From: Paracoccus alcaliphilus
Lineage (GTDB): Bacteria; Pseudomonadota; Alphaproteobacteria; Rhodobacterales; Rhodobacteraceae
Direction of reading: 5' to 3'
NCBI RefSeq assembly: GCF_028553725.1
Contig: NZ_CP067124.1
Span: 3,358,001 to 3,422,000, forward strand
Length of the DNA: 64,000 nt
Positions 32,834 through 40,815 of the stretch are shown here, piece after piece. The notes under the pieces are model-generated. The model was not told the DNA's origin. It saw only the letters and a program-made list of their open reading frames with translations, and searched no databases. Within the stretch, counting starts at the first letter, position 1, and every line of letters starts with the position of its first letter. A program made the position numbers and the translations under genes.

Positions 32834-34369
32834 CTTGCAGTTACCCATATGTCTCGGATGATGGTGTTTCGGCGATGCGAGCGCCTTCGACAAGATCGGC
32901 GAGGCGGGAGAGGCCGCGCCATATGACGGTGGTTCCTGGTGGCGCATCGGAGGTCCGATCGAGATAGCCGCCGAGCCGCGCGACGAGTCTGACATAGAAA
33001 TCGAGGTCACGCGGAAGCTTTTGCTTGCTCTCGGGCGCTGTGCGCTCGAGCAGTTGGCGTTCGGCGTCGGTGAAGACGGCAGCAGGCGATGCTTTCGGCA
33101 CCTCTCGGCCGAGCATCGTCATCCATGACACGCGCCAGGACACGACGCAGCACAACGCGATACAGTTTGCCAGTCGATCAGCCGTGGCCAGGCGCAGCTC
33201 TTCGATCCGGCACCCGGTCTTCAGGGTCCGGAAGAATGTCTCGATCTTCCAGCGCAGCGCATACCATTGGAGCTTGTGGATTGCGTCCGCGTGGGTCGCC
33301 ACCGGCAAGTTCGTGATCAGCTTCCAGAAGACGGGCACCCGGCCTTCCGGCGGGTCAAGCTCCTCGGCATGGATGATCTGAAGATTCTGATGCCGGTATT
33401 TCCGCTGCTTTCCGATCGGCGGGCGGACCGTCATTGTAGCGTGCCGGACCGAGAGCACGGCGCAATGATCCTTGCCCTGCGCATCGCGGAACCGGACCTC
33501 GTGGGTGCCGCTGGACTGCACCTCTGCCATCACCTTGGCAATGGTCGTGCCGCCATCCTCCGCCAGACGGTCGACGCAGCTGCGGACGAGGAACCCGGTC
33601 CCGAGTTCTTCGGACAGGCAGTAGAGTTCGTATATGTCGCTTTCCCGATCACCGATATGCACGCAGCGCTCTGGCACCCCTGTCAGTTCGGTGGACAGGC
33701 GCAGATTGTCGAGCCAGCGCATGCTTTCCTTCTGTTCGATCGGCACCCGGGTCGGATTGATCTTCCGTTTAAGAGCGGCGGTTCCCTTGAACTTGCTGCG
33801 CGACCAGAACTTGGCCGCCGTCAGGCCGAGCGGCAGCCCATCCGGCGTGATGGCCATGCTGGCATGCATCAAAAGCCCGCAGACCGCATGTTTCTGATAG
33901 CGACCTTCCTTCAGTTTGCGTCCAGTCGACACCGTCGTGAACCCCACCTTCTCCGGAGCCGAACGCTTGAAGGAGAATTCCGTGGTGTCCTGCAGGATCA
34001 GGATGGGACCATCGGTTGCCCGGATGCGCAGGGCAGAGGCAGCGAAATGGCCCTCGAGGATCTTGTCCTCGCTGACATTGCCGTTAGCAAAGAAGCGGTA
34101 GGCGGCCTTGGTATTCGACCAGTCCTGGAATGCCGTCGGCAGCGATTTTCCCGGCCGTTCCCCGAGGGCCTCGAGCATTGCCTCAAGCCGCCTGTTCAGC
34201 CTGACATCTCCCAGATCGCATCCGGCCGTTTCCGTTTCCACCCAACTCTGTCCCATGTCTGCACCTCAATTATTCGGTGCCACATGACGAATCATGATCG
34301 CTTGTGCTCAGGCAAGGCCAAGTCTGGTGGGTGAATCAATTCGCCGCACCACTTGTGGGTAACTGCAAG
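32834..34369 (-). mobile_element. IS4-family (IS50/Tn5-like) insertion sequence, copy 2
   Basis: 1,536 bp with the same 14-bp ends CTTGCAGTTACCCA. The flanks are not a perfect duplication: CCGATTGTT on the left (32825-32833) and CCGGTTGCC on the right (34370-34378), three mismatches. Because the element itself is essentially unmutated, this is better explained by recombination or conversion involving another copy than by decay. Confidence 0.93.
32841..34256 (-). CDS. IS4-family transposase (copy 2)
   Basis: 471 aa, identical in protein sequence to the copy at 12703-14118. DDE residues Asp90, Asp203 and Glu339, with the YREK signature at 332-346. It lies in the left terminal repeat of the IS66-like element and points away from its genes. 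Confidence 0.95.
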   Translation of the reverse strand: MGQSWVETETAGCDLGDVRLNRRLEAMLEALGERPGKSLPTAFQDWSNTKAAYRFFANGNVSEDKILEGHFAASALRIRATDGPILILQDTTEFSFKRSAPEKVGFTTVSTGRKLKEGRYQKHAVCGLLMHASMAITPDGLPLGLTAAKFWSRSKFKGTAALKRKINPTRVPIEQKESMRWLDNLRLSTELTGVPERCVHIGDRESDIYELYCLSEELGTGFLVRSCVDRLAEDGGTTIAKVMAEVQSSGTHEVRFRDAQGKDHCAVLSVRHATMTVRPPIGKQRKYRHQNLQIIHAEELDPPEGRVPVFWKLITNLPVATHADAIHKLQWYALRWKIETFFRTLKTGCRIEELRLATADRLANCIALCCVVSWRVSWMTMLGREVPKASPAAVFTDAERQLLERTAPESKQKLPRDLDFYVRLVARLGGYLDRTSDAPPGTTVIWRGLSRLADLVEGARIAETPSSETYG

Positions 34370-34461
34370 CCGGTTGCCACCGCCTTTTGATCTGGGTCTC
34401 GGACCTTAAGCTACGTCGTTATTGACGTCCTTACCGACGTCGTATCGGGGAGCTGAGATCT

Positions 34462-34830
34462 GTGGGTCATGTTGGGGTTCTGGGACGGGAGCGTCGCCGT
34501 AGATGGTCGGATGCCGAGAAGATTTCGGTCCTGGAGCGCGTGGGTGTCAACGGCAGGACGGTGACGGATGTCGCGCGCGAGGCCGACCTGACGCGGCAAC
34601 ACATCTATCAGTGGCGCCAGGAGATGCGGCGCAAGGGGCTTTGGCCTGTCTCGGGTTCGGCGCTGTTTGTGGCGGTTGACGAAGATGCCGCTGGCCGCAG
34701 CCAGCCCCTGGCACCCGGGTCGGTGCCGATGATCGAGATATTGCTGCGCAACGGTCGGCATGTTCGTTGCGCCGAGACGATCGATGACCGATCTCTTGCG
34801 CGGCTGATCCGTGTGCTGGAGGCCGTATGA
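34462..34830 (+). CDS. tnpA: IS66-family accessory protein TnpA
   Basis: 122-aa IS66 TnpA (IS3-OrfA-like helix-turn-helix). RRRRWSDAEKISVLERV, then VTDVAREADLTRQHIYQWRQEM is the HTH, followed by PMIEILLRNGRHVRCAETID typical of the TnpA tail. Its stop (TGA, 34828-34830) overlaps an ATG at 34827 preceded by GGAGG (34818-34822). In complete IS66 elements that is where tnpB begins; here only MIGP-like codons remain. Confidence 0.9.
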   Translation: MGHVGVLGRERRRRWSDAEKISVLERVGVNGRTVTDVAREADLTRQHIYQWRQEMRRKGLWPVSGSALFVAVDEDAAGRSQPLAPGSVPMIEILLRNGRHVRCAETIDDRSLARLIRVLEAV

Positions 34831-34839
34831 TCGGACCAG

Positions 34840-36354
34840 TTGATCCAGGCCCTGCGGTTACGCATCGCCAGGCTGAAGAAGCAGGTGTTCGGCCGGTCCT
34901 CGGAAAAGATCGAGCGCGAGATCGAGCAGCTTGAGCTGGCGCTGGAGGATCTGCTGATCGCGACGGCCGAAAGCGAGACTTCGGTCCCGGCTGACGGTCA
35001 GGGCGATGATACGCTGGAAACGTCAGCGACCGATGGCGTCTCTGACCGCCCCTCCCGCCGCCGCCCTCGGGTCTCGGACAGCACGCCGCGCGAGCGGCAG
35101 GAACTGGACCCCGGCAGGTGCTGCCCCGATTGCGGTGGCGATCTGCGTCTGGTGGGCGAGGATGTCAGCGAGATGCTGGATCTGATCGCGGCACAGTTGA
35201 AGGTCGTGCAGATCGCCCGGCTCAAGAAATCCTGCCGCCGCTGCGAACGCATGGTGCAAGTTCCGGCCCCCAGCCGCCCGATCCCCGGCAGCGTGGCAGG
35301 CGCGGGCCTGCTGGCGCATATCCTCGTCTCCAAGTTCGACGACCATCTTCCCTTGTATCGCCAGCACGAGATCTTCGCCCGGATGGGAGCGGATATCCCC
35401 GACAGCACACTGGTCGACTGGTGCGGTCGCGCCATGAAGGTGCTGGCCCCGTTGATCGAACGGATCGAGGCGGACGTGATGACCAGCGACCTGCTGCATG
35501 CCGACGATACACCGATCCGGGTGCTGGATCGTGTGGGCCGGGACAAGGGGCTGGGCAAGGGCGTGAAGAAGGGCCGGATCTGGGCCTATATCCGTGACCA
35601 GCGGCCTTGGTCGGGTGCCTCGCCCCCCGGTGCTGTCTATGCGTTTGCGCCGGATTGGAAGGAAGAACACGTCCATCGCCATCTGGCCAACACCCGCGGC
35701 ATCCTGCAGGCCGATGGCTACAAGGGATATGCAAAGCTCTATGCTCCACAGCCGGATGGGGCGCACCGCCTGCAAGAGGCAGCGTGTTGGGCCCACCTGC
35801 GGCGCGACTTCCATGACGAATGGGACAAGACCAGATCCGCGATCGCCCGCGAAGCGCTCGACCGTATCGGCGCGCTCTACGACATCGAGCGGGAGATCAC
35901 CGGTCATCCCGCCGCGATCCGTCTTGCCGCGCGCCAGAAGCACAGCGCCCCGAAGGTCGAGGCCTTCTTCGCCTGGTCAGAGAGCCAACTCTCGCGGATC
36001 CCCGGCAAGGGGGATCTGGCCAAAGCCTTCCGTTATGGGCTGAGCCGTCAGGACGCCTTCAGCCTGTTCTTGTCCGATGGGCGCGTGGGCATCGATAACA
36101 ATCCGGCCGAGCGCGCCCTGCGCCCGATCGGCGTTGGCCGCCGTAACTGGCTCTTCGCGGGGGCCGATACCGGAGCCGAAACGTTGGCCCGGGCCATGAC
36201 CATCGTTGAGACCGCCAAAATGAATGGCCTGGACCCGCAGGCCTATCTGGCCGACATTCTGGCCCGTATCCATGATCACAAGATCAACCGGCTCGACGAT
36301 CTGCTGCCCTGGAACTGGTCGCCGCTGCCCTCCGCCCAGCACGAGGCCGCCTGA
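34840..36354 (+). CDS. tnpC: IS66-family transposase TnpC, N-terminally shortened
   Basis: 504-aa DDE transposase. The N-terminal coiled coil ([20 protein letters not shown]) lacks the usual first ~30 residues; then come the zinc-binding cysteines CCPDC (94-98) and CRRC (132-135), and the DDE_Tnp_IS66 domain with Asp222/223 in [10 protein letters not shown], Asp292 in ADGYKGY and Glu424 in [18 protein letters not shown]. The C-terminal IS66_C element ([20 protein letters not shown]) ends the protein. The only in-frame start is TTG at 34840, 17 nt past the GGAGG, which is too far. The frame is the same as tnpA, separated by one TGA. The catalytic core looks intact; activity is doubtful without tnpB. 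Confidence 0.88.
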   Translation: MIQALRLRIARLKKQVFGRSSEKIEREIEQLELALEDLLIATAESETSVPADGQGDDTLETSATDGVSDRPSRRRPRVSDSTPRERQELDPGRCCPDCGGDLRLVGEDVSEMLDLIAAQLKVVQIARLKKSCRRCERMVQVPAPSRPIPGSVAGAGLLAHILVSKFDDHLPLYRQHEIFARMGADIPDSTLVDWCGRAMKVLAPLIERIEADVMTSDLLHADDTPIRVLDRVGRDKGLGKGVKKGRIWAYIRDQRPWSGASPPGAVYAFAPDWKEEHVHRHLANTRGILQADGYKGYAKLYAPQPDGAHRLQEAACWAHLRRDFHDEWDKTRSAIAREALDRIGALYDIEREITGHPAAIRLAARQKHSAPKVEAFFAWSESQLSRIPGKGDLAKAFRYGLSRQDAFSLFLSDGRVGIDNNPAERALRPIGVGRRNWLFAGADTGAETLARAMTIVETAKMNGLDPQAYLADILARIHDHKINRLDDLLPWNWSPLPSAQHEAA

Positions 36355-36650
36355 TGGCAACCGTCACCCACGTCTGCACCCTCGACTACGTCGCAAAGAT
36401 GCTGGGCGAGGACCCCGAGCTTCTCGAAGCCATCGTCTACAACGATGACAACCTGACCTACGGCGCGATCATCAGCGTCTATACCGGCCCCGATGACACC
36501 GTCACCGCCCTGACCGATGACGGTATCGACGAACTGAAAGACATGCTCAGGGACGCGCGCATCACCACCGAAACCTGGCACGCGTTCCTCGACGACCTTG
36601 TCGATGACACAGAACTCGTCGCCCGCATCAAAGCCCAATCGCTGCGGTAA
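36354..36650 (+). CDS. Small acidic passenger protein of the IS66-like element
   Basis: 98-aa acidic protein overlapping the tnpC stop (TGATG), so coupled to it. It reads [20 protein letters not shown], then LLEAIVYNDDNLTYGAIISV and an acidic helical end with DDGIDELKDMLRDARI and WHAFLDDLVDDTELVARIK. I do not recognise a domain. It is outside the usual tnpA-tnpB-tnpC set. It ends 7 bp before IS4 copy 3, whose target duplication (AACAATCGG) begins at the last two bases of its TAA stop codon. Function unknown. Confidence 0.7.
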   Translation: MATVTHVCTLDYVAKMLGEDPELLEAIVYNDDNLTYGAIISVYTGPDDTVTALTDDGIDELKDMLRDARITTETWHAFLDDLVDDTELVARIKAQSLR

Positions 36651-36657
36651 CAATCGG

Positions 36658-38193
36658 CTTGCAGTTACCCACAAGTGGTGCGGCGAATTGATTCACCCAC
36701 CAGACTTGGCCTTGCCTGAGCACAAGCGATCATGATTCGTCATGTGGCACCGAATAATTGAGGTGCAGACATGGGACAGAGTTGGGTGGAAACGGAAACG
36801 GCCGGATGCGATCTGGGAGATGTCAGGCTGAACAGGCGGCTTGAGGCAATGCTCGAGGCCCTCGGGGAACGGCCGGGAAAATCGCTGCCGACGGCATTCC
36901 AGGACTGGTCGAATACCAAGGCCGCCTACCGCTTCTTTGCTAACGGCAATGTCAGCGAGGACAAGATCCTCGAGGGCCATTTCGCTGCCTCTGCCCTGCG
37001 CATCCGGGCAACCGATGGTCCCATCCTGATCCTGCAGGACACCACGGAATTCTCCTTCAAGCGTTCGGCTCCGGAGAAGGTGGGGTTCACGACGGTGTCG
37101 ACTGGACGCAAACTGAAGGAAGGTCGCTATCAGAAACATGCGGTCTGCGGGCTTTTGATGCATGCCAGCATGGCCATCACGCCGGATGGGCTGCCGCTCG
37201 GCCTGACGGCGGCCAAGTTCTGGTCGCGCAGCAAGTTCAAGGGAACCGCCGCTCTTAAACGGAAGATCAATCCGACCCGGGTGCCGATCGAACAGAAGGA
37301 AAGCATGCGCTGGCTCGACAATCTGCGCCTGTCCACCGAACTGACAGGGGTGCCAGAGCGCTGCGTGCATATCGGTGATCGGGAAAGCGACATATACGAA
37401 CTCTACTGCCTGTCCGAAGAACTCGGGACCGGGTTCCTCGTCCGCAGCTGCGTCGACCGTCTGGCGGAGGATGGCGGCACGACCATTGCCAAGGTGATGG
37501 CAGAGGTGCAGTCCAGCGGCACCCACGAGGTCCGGTTCCGCGATGCGCAGGGCAAGGATCATTGCGCCGTGCTCTCGGTCCGGCACGCTACAATGACGGT
37601 CCGCCCGCCGATCGGAAAGCAGCGGAAATACCGGCATCAGAATCTTCAGATCATCCATGCCGAGGAGCTTGACCCGCCGGAAGGCCGGGTGCCCGTCTTC
37701 TGGAAGCTGATCACGAACTTGCCGGTGGCGACCCACGCGGACGCAATCCACAAGCTCCAATGGTATGCGCTGCGCTGGAAGATCGAGACATTCTTCCGGA
37801 CCCTGAAGACCGGGTGCCGGATCGAAGAGCTGCGCCTGGCCACGGCTGATCGACTGGCAAACTGTATCGCGTTGTGCTGCGTCGTGTCCTGGCGCGTGTC
37901 ATGGATGACGATGCTCGGCCGAGAGGTGCCGAAAGCATCGCCTGCTGCCGTCTTCACCGACGCCGAACGCCAACTGCTCGAGCGCACAGCGCCCGAGAGC
38001 AAGCAAAAGCTTCCGCGTGACCTCGATTTCTATGTCAGACTCGTCGCGCGGCTCGGCGGCTATCTCGATCGGACCTCCGATGCGCCACCAGGAACCACCG
38101 TCATATGGCGCGGCCTCTCCCGCCTCGCCGATCTTGTCGAAGGCGCTCGCATCGCCGAAACACCATCATCCGAGACATATGGGTAACTGCAAG
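36658..38193 (+). mobile_element. IS4-family (IS50/Tn5-like) insertion sequence, copy 3
   Basis: 1,536 bp, inverted relative to copies 1 and 2, with ends CTTGCAGTTACCCA and a perfect 9-bp duplication AACAATCGG (36649-36657 and 38194-38202). It sits in the right terminal repeat of the IS66-like element, at the position corresponding to copy 2 in the left one. Confidence 0.95.
36771..38186 (+). CDS. IS4-family transposase (copy 3)
   Basis: 471 aa, identical in protein sequence to the other two copies, with the same DDE and YREK residues. The ATG follows a GAGGTGCAG ribosome site. The stop codon is again within the terminal inverted repeat. Confidence 0.95.
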   Translation: MGQSWVETETAGCDLGDVRLNRRLEAMLEALGERPGKSLPTAFQDWSNTKAAYRFFANGNVSEDKILEGHFAASALRIRATDGPILILQDTTEFSFKRSAPEKVGFTTVSTGRKLKEGRYQKHAVCGLLMHASMAITPDGLPLGLTAAKFWSRSKFKGTAALKRKINPTRVPIEQKESMRWLDNLRLSTELTGVPERCVHIGDRESDIYELYCLSEELGTGFLVRSCVDRLAEDGGTTIAKVMAEVQSSGTHEVRFRDAQGKDHCAVLSVRHATMTVRPPIGKQRKYRHQNLQIIHAEELDPPEGRVPVFWKLITNLPVATHADAIHKLQWYALRWKIETFFRTLKTGCRIEELRLATADRLANCIALCCVVSWRVSWMTMLGREVPKASPAAVFTDAERQLLERTAPESKQKLPRDLDFYVRLVARLGGYLDRTSDAPPGTTVIWRGLSRLADLVEGARIAETPSSETYG

Positions 38194-38210
38194 AACAATC
38201 GGTCGGTTAC

Positions 38211-38400
38211 GATTTATGAAAACATGAGGTCTTTGCACCGTTTACCTTGAACCGGGTGATCTGATGCGACAACTCCGCGGCAAAGCCCATGATCTTGCCG
38301 ACGGTCTCATCCTCAAGCAGGTTCTACGGCCTGATCATCACGATCCCGTCAGGGATCGTATGCGGGGTGAGCTCAGTATAGGGCACTGGAGATCTCCTGA
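38211..38400 (-). pseudogene. Decayed gene fragment, cut by the IS66-like element
   Basis: The minus strand reads PVPYTELTPHTIPDGIVMIR, a TAG stop, then LLEDETVGKIMGFAAELSHQ and ITRFK before homology is lost at the IS66 right end. A phage-type protein such as DUF3164 is one possibility, but I cannot support it. It is clearly not an intact gene. Confidence 0.3.
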
Positions 38401-38449
38401 TTGCCGAGGACATTCAAAGCGTTTGCGATTGCGGTCTGGACCTCCTGTA

Positions 38450-38590
38450 CTGGCAGGTCGTTTGCCCCATTTCGCCACCCTTATCGGGTTGGTGCCCAGC
38501 TCCCGGTATCGCGATCGAAGCTTCCGATCGCTGTATTGTTGCTCGGATGGCGTGCGTGGTCTTGGCGCTCCAGGGACGAACCTGGTCCAT
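38450..38590 (-). pseudogene. IS481-family transposase, N-terminal remnant with a frameshift
   Basis: From the ATG at 38588-38590 the minus strand reads MDQVRPWSAKTTHAIRATIQ, then RSEASIA; a +1/-1 shift later the other frame reads RYRELGTNPIRVAKWGKR. Together they resemble the IS481 N-terminal helix-turn-helix (MGQVLHGSATTTHAVRAAIQ ... RYGINPKTVAKWRKR type). Nothing of the DDE domain remains. Confidence 0.5.
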
Positions 38591-38710
38591 ACTGCTTCCT
38601 CCCATTCCCGAGAAAGGATCGCGCCAGCAAATCGGAGCATCAGGCAACTACGTTGGAACAACGAAACAATGGTGTGACATGTCAGACTGAAGCCTGAGGC
38701 TGACATGGCC

Positions 38711-38974
38711 TCAGCTTCCGGCGATGTCCTGGATCGGGACAACCCGCATCGGTGTGATTTGCACCGCAGCCGTGGGTGTTTGCCTATCGTCGGGACAGTC
38801 GCGCTGCTTTGGCAAATCGGGAGTGCGAAGATAGACCCATATCGCACAGCCCAACAGCGTCACCGAACCCGCCCCCATATAGATCAGCGGAATCGCCCAC
38901 CACGGGACACCCAGTAACAGTGCCCCAACAGAGCATATGATCGCAGCGACAACTCCCATGATCGCCAAAGCCAT
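38711..38974 (-). CDS. Small two-helix membrane protein
   Basis: 87-aa protein with two hydrophobic segments, about 3-23 (LAIMGVVAAIICSVGALLLG) and 27-48 (AIPLIYMGAGSVTLLGCAIWVYL), then a polar tail of about 38 residues. No recognised family. The ATG at 38972-38974 has AGGAAGG upstream (on the minus strand) and is preferred over a longer start at 39055. It is the first intact chromosomal gene right of the island. Confidence 0.55.
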   Translation of the reverse strand: MALAIMGVVAAIICSVGALLLGVPWWAIPLIYMGAGSVTLLGCAIWVYLRTPDLPKQRDCPDDRQTPTAAVQITPMRVVPIQDIAGS

Positions 38975-39055
38975 AATGATGCCTTCCTGTAAGGGCGGGC
39001 CGGGGTCGGTATATTCATCCCATATAGTGTAATACATGGAAACCGCTTGATGCAA

Positions 39056-39434
39056 TCACTGGGAGAACCAAGTTAATGACATTCTTCTGCAATTTGCGCC
39101 GGACAGATAGCCTGAAGAAAGCAGCCCGGCGATGACATGGCGAACGCCGGCAAGGCTGCGTTAAGCCCATTCATATCAAATGGCGGGTGGTCAGTACGAC
39201 CGTGCCGGCAGGCCAATGGCGTCAACCACGAGGTAGAGCCTGATCGGACAGCTCAAGCCACAATGTCGAGAAGCCGGGCATCACCACGGCCTGAATCTGA
39301 CGGCTGGATCCTCCCCCGCCATTGGCGATTTGCGACAAGGGCGGTGCGGTCGGTTGGAATGCCGCTCTGCCCCCATTGAACGCGCCGCGTGGCGCGGATA
39401 GCCTGCCCGCAACCCTGTCCATGGAGGCAAGCCG
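39056..39434. other. Intergenic region without a supportable gene
   Basis: About 380 bp between the small membrane protein and the aminotransferase. On the minus strand near 39200-39260 there is a short stretch, LYLVVDAIGLPARS, faintly like an IS5-type transposase, but it is too short to call. A promoter for the aminotransferase must lie here; I cannot place it. Confidence 0.4.
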
Positions 39435-40799
39435 ATGACCAAACCGCAAAGCTGGGAAGCCCGCGCCGACGAATATTCGCTGTATGGCTTTACCGATCTG
39501 CCAAGCGTGCATCAGCGCGGCGCGGTGGTGGTGACGCATGGCGAGGGGCCCTATGTCGTCGATGTGAACGGCAAGCGTTATCTGGACGCGAATTCCGGCC
39601 TGTGGAACATGGTCGCAGGCTTCGACCACAAGGGTCTGGCCGAGGCCGCCAAGGCGCAATACGACCGCTTTCCCGGCTATCACGCCTTTTTCGGGCGCAT
39701 GTCCGACCAGACCGTGATGCTGTCGGAAAAGCTGGTCGAGGTGTCCCCGTTCGAGCGCGGCAAGGTTTTCTATACCAATTCCGGCTCCGAGGCGAATGAC
39801 ACCATGGTCAAGATGCTGTGGTTCCTTCACGCCAGCGAGGGCAATCCGCAGCGCCGCAAGATCCTGACCCGCTGGAATGCCTATCACGGCGTCACCGCCG
39901 TTTCCGCCAGCATGACCGGCAAGCCCTATAACGAGGTGTTCGGCCTGCCCCTGCCCGGCTTCATCCACCTGACCTGCCCGCATTACTGGCGCTTTGGCCA
40001 TGAGGGCGAGACCGAACAGCAGTTCACCGCCCGGCTGGCGCAGGAGCTGGAGGACACCATCCAGCGCGAGGGGGCCGACACCATTGCGGGTTTCTTTGCC
40101 GAACCCGTGATGGGCGCGGGGGGGGTGATCCCGCCCTCGGCGGGTTATTTCCAGGCGGTGCTGCCGGTTTTGCGCAAATACGGCATTCCGGTGATCTCGG
40201 ACGAGGTGATCTGCGGCTTCGGGCGGACCGGCAATACATGGGGCTGCCAGACCTATGATTTCATGCCGGATGCGATCATCTCCTCGAAGAACCTGACCGC
40301 CGGACTGTTCCCGATGGGCGCGGTGATCCTTGGGCCGGAACTGGCCGACAGGTTGCAGGCGGCGGTCGAGAAGATCGAGGAATTCCCGCATGGTTTCACC
40401 GCCTCGGGCCATCCGGTCGGCTGCGCCGTCGCGCTGAAGGCCATCGACGTGGTGATGAACGAGGGGCTGGCCGAAAACGTCCGCCGCCTTGCCCCGCGGC
40501 TGGAGGCCGGGCTGCGCGCCATCATGGAGCGCAGCGACCATATCGGCGAATTGCGCGGCGTGGGCTTCATGTGGGCGCTGGAGGCAGTCAGGGACAAGCC
40601 CACGAAAACCCCTTTCGACGCCCATCTGTCGGTCAGCGAGCGTATCGCCAATACCTGCACCGATCTGGGCCTGATCTGCCGCCCACTGGGGCAGTCCATC
40701 GTGCTGTGTCCGCCCTTCGTCCTGACCGAAGAACAGATGGACGAGATGTTCGACAAGCTGGAACAGGCGCTGAAGAAGGTCTTTGCCGAACTGGCATGA
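39435..40799 (+). CDS. Class III pyridoxal-phosphate aminotransferase (omega-transaminase type)
   Basis: 454-aa fold-type I aminotransferase. The PLP Lys is Lys285 in ISSKNLTAGLFPMGA; ISDEVICGFGRTG carries the PLP-ring Asp and NSGSEANDTMVKML the phosphate cup. From memory the sequence (PSVHQRGAVVVTHGEGPY, ANSGLWNMVAGFDHKGLAEA) is very close to the biochemically known omega-transaminase of Paracoccus denitrificans, which transfers amino groups from amines and beta-alanine-like substrates to pyruvate. Its natural substrate is not certain. ATG with GGAGG-like sequence (ATGGAGGCAAGCC) upstream. Confidence 0.92.
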   Translation: MTKPQSWEARADEYSLYGFTDLPSVHQRGAVVVTHGEGPYVVDVNGKRYLDANSGLWNMVAGFDHKGLAEAAKAQYDRFPGYHAFFGRMSDQTVMLSEKLVEVSPFERGKVFYTNSGSEANDTMVKMLWFLHASEGNPQRRKILTRWNAYHGVTAVSASMTGKPYNEVFGLPLPGFIHLTCPHYWRFGHEGETEQQFTARLAQELEDTIQREGADTIAGFFAEPVMGAGGVIPPSAGYFQAVLPVLRKYGIPVISDEVICGFGRTGNTWGCQTYDFMPDAIISSKNLTAGLFPMGAVILGPELADRLQAAVEKIEEFPHGFTASGHPVGCAVALKAIDVVMNEGLAENVRRLAPRLEAGLRAIMERSDHIGELRGVGFMWALEAVRDKPTKTPFDAHLSVSERIANTCTDLGLICRPLGQSIVLCPPFVLTEEQMDEMFDKLEQALKKVFAELA

Positions 40800-40815
40800 T
40801 GGATATGGGCGGGCT

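Larger units (their letters stand above)
32817..38210. mobile_element. IS66-like element with both terminal repeats interrupted by IS4-family copies
   Basis: The outer left GTAACGGCCCGATTGTT (32817-32833) and the right end, read on the minus strand as GTAACCGACCGATTGTT (38194-38210), match at 15 of 17 bases. If each IS4 copy and one 9-bp duplication are removed, the repeats continue as ACCGCC on the left and ACCGCA on the right. I read these as the terminal inverted repeats of the IS66-type element that carries tnpA, tnpC and an extra gene. No 8-bp target duplication is seen outside them (TGTTCAAC versus GATTTATG). The 34370-34461 leader has tandem GACGTC motifs. Confidence 0.6.

Noticed and set aside
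32834..38193. Composite transposon bounded by two inverted IS4-family copies
   Set aside because: The outer 9-bp flanks are inverted (CCGATTGTT and AACAATCGG), not direct repeats, and they fit the ends of the IS66-like element better. The cargo is only the IS66-like genes.
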